A stretch of 6,710 nt of DNA, taken from contig JALVYZ010000391.1 in NCBI GenBank assembly GCA_027037705.1, positions 1-6,710 on the forward strand, in the 5' to 3' direction. Below the pieces are notes generated by a model. It saw only the letters and a list, made by a program, of their open reading frames with translations. It did no database searches and was not told the origin of the DNA. The stretch is from a bacterium (GTDB lineage: Bacteria; DYJV01; JALVYZ01). Shown here piece after piece: positions 6,575 through 6,710 of this stretch; positions within the stretch are counted from its first letter, which is position 1; each line of letters opens with the position of its first letter. The translations under genes and the position numbers were made by a program.

Positions 6575-6598
6575 AACACCATCACCAGCACTAACACT
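6575..6598. repeat. Hexamer array, consensus AxCACY, four units
   Basis: Four consecutive 6-bp units: AACACC, ATCACC, AGCACT and AACACT. The array ends ten bases before the glyQ ribosome-binding site, so it probably lies in or near its leader. The same word family occurs in period 6 beside ftsH (964-981 on the plus strand and 912-929 on the minus strand). Confidence 0.65.
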
Positions 6599-6618
6599 TA
6601 TTTAATTTGGAGGAAATA

Positions 6619-6710
6619 ATGTTATTTCAAGATGTTGTAATGAATCTTCAAAAATTTTGGGCAGATTATGGATGCATTATTCAACAGCCATATGATATAG
6701 AAGTTGGAGC
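6619..6710 (+). CDS. glyQ: Glycyl-tRNA synthetase alpha subunit, N-terminal part, truncated by window edge
   Basis: Catalytic alpha chain of the bacterial alpha2-beta2 class II glycyl-tRNA synthetase, which charges tRNA-Gly. Only 30 codons are visible. They read [19 protein letters not shown] followed by [11 protein letters not shown]. The elements FQD, LQ-FW, GC and QPYD-EVGA match the highly conserved GlyQ N-terminus. ATG at 6619 follows GGAGG (6609-6613) by five bases, in the same TTTGGAGGAAA context as aspS. It is separated from ndk by the 296-bp repeat patchwork. A beta-subunit gene (glyS) would be expected downstream, outside the window. I see no convincing promoter, and none of the structure expected of a T-box leader. 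Confidence 0.93.
   Translation, partial: MLFQDVVMNLQKFWADYGCIIQQPYDIEVG

Noticed and set aside
6326-6598. CRISPR array
   Set aside because: Units are only 6-8 bp, directly adjacent, with no unique spacers and no cas genes.
6323-6618. Transposon remnant, RNA gene or T-box riboswitch upstream of glyQ
   Set aside because: No transposase fragment, terminal inverted repeats with target duplication, tRNA-like fold or T-box conserved sequence could be found; the short-period arrays account for most of the spacer.

Overview
The window is a very AT-rich stretch of bacterial chromosome (GC roughly a quarter to under a third by eye). It carries six protein-coding genes, all recognisable housekeeping or widely conserved families. 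One TGA stop (ndk) and ordinary TAA/TAG stops fit the standard bacterial code. Strong GGAGG ribosome-binding sites, an alpha-type (heterotetrameric) glycyl-tRNA synthetase, an FtsH protease and a bacterial-type AspRS with a GAD insertion all indicate a bacterium. The AspRS has the His/Gly pair typical of non-discriminating enzymes. I cannot assign a phylum from sequence alone.

Left block, minus strand, transcribed right to left: aspS (4200-2437), then tilS (2379-1018), then ftsH (887 to beyond position 1, truncated by the window). aspS and tilS act on tRNA: aspartylation, and lysidine at the tRNA-Ile wobble base. tilS followed by ftsH is a gene neighbourhood seen in many bacteria. The aspS-tilS gap (57 bp) holds a perfect 7-bp inverted repeat, and tilS has no visible Shine-Dalgarno site. 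The tilS-ftsH gap (130 bp) holds an imperfect 15-bp inverted repeat flanking a TATAAT box. ftsH has no ATG, GTG or TTG that would give a full-length protein. Its best start is an ATT codon six bases after a perfect AAGGAGG.

Right block, plus strand: a fused Memo-AMMECR1 protein (4450-5808), nucleoside diphosphate kinase ndk (5909-6322), and the first 30 codons of glyQ (6619 onward). A divergent intergenic region (4201-4449) separates the two blocks. It holds a candidate sigma-70 promoter for the Memo gene and repeated ATACCCTC words.

The most unusual part is the 296-bp ndk-glyQ spacer. It is a patchwork of consecutive short-period degenerate tandem arrays (7, 8, 8, 7, 7 and finally 6 bp). 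Each array has its own consensus word, and the base skew of the plus strand switches near position 6490. The final AxCACY hexamer word also occurs in the leader region of ftsH, so the word may recur across the genome. No phage, transposase, CRISPR or RNA gene was seen.
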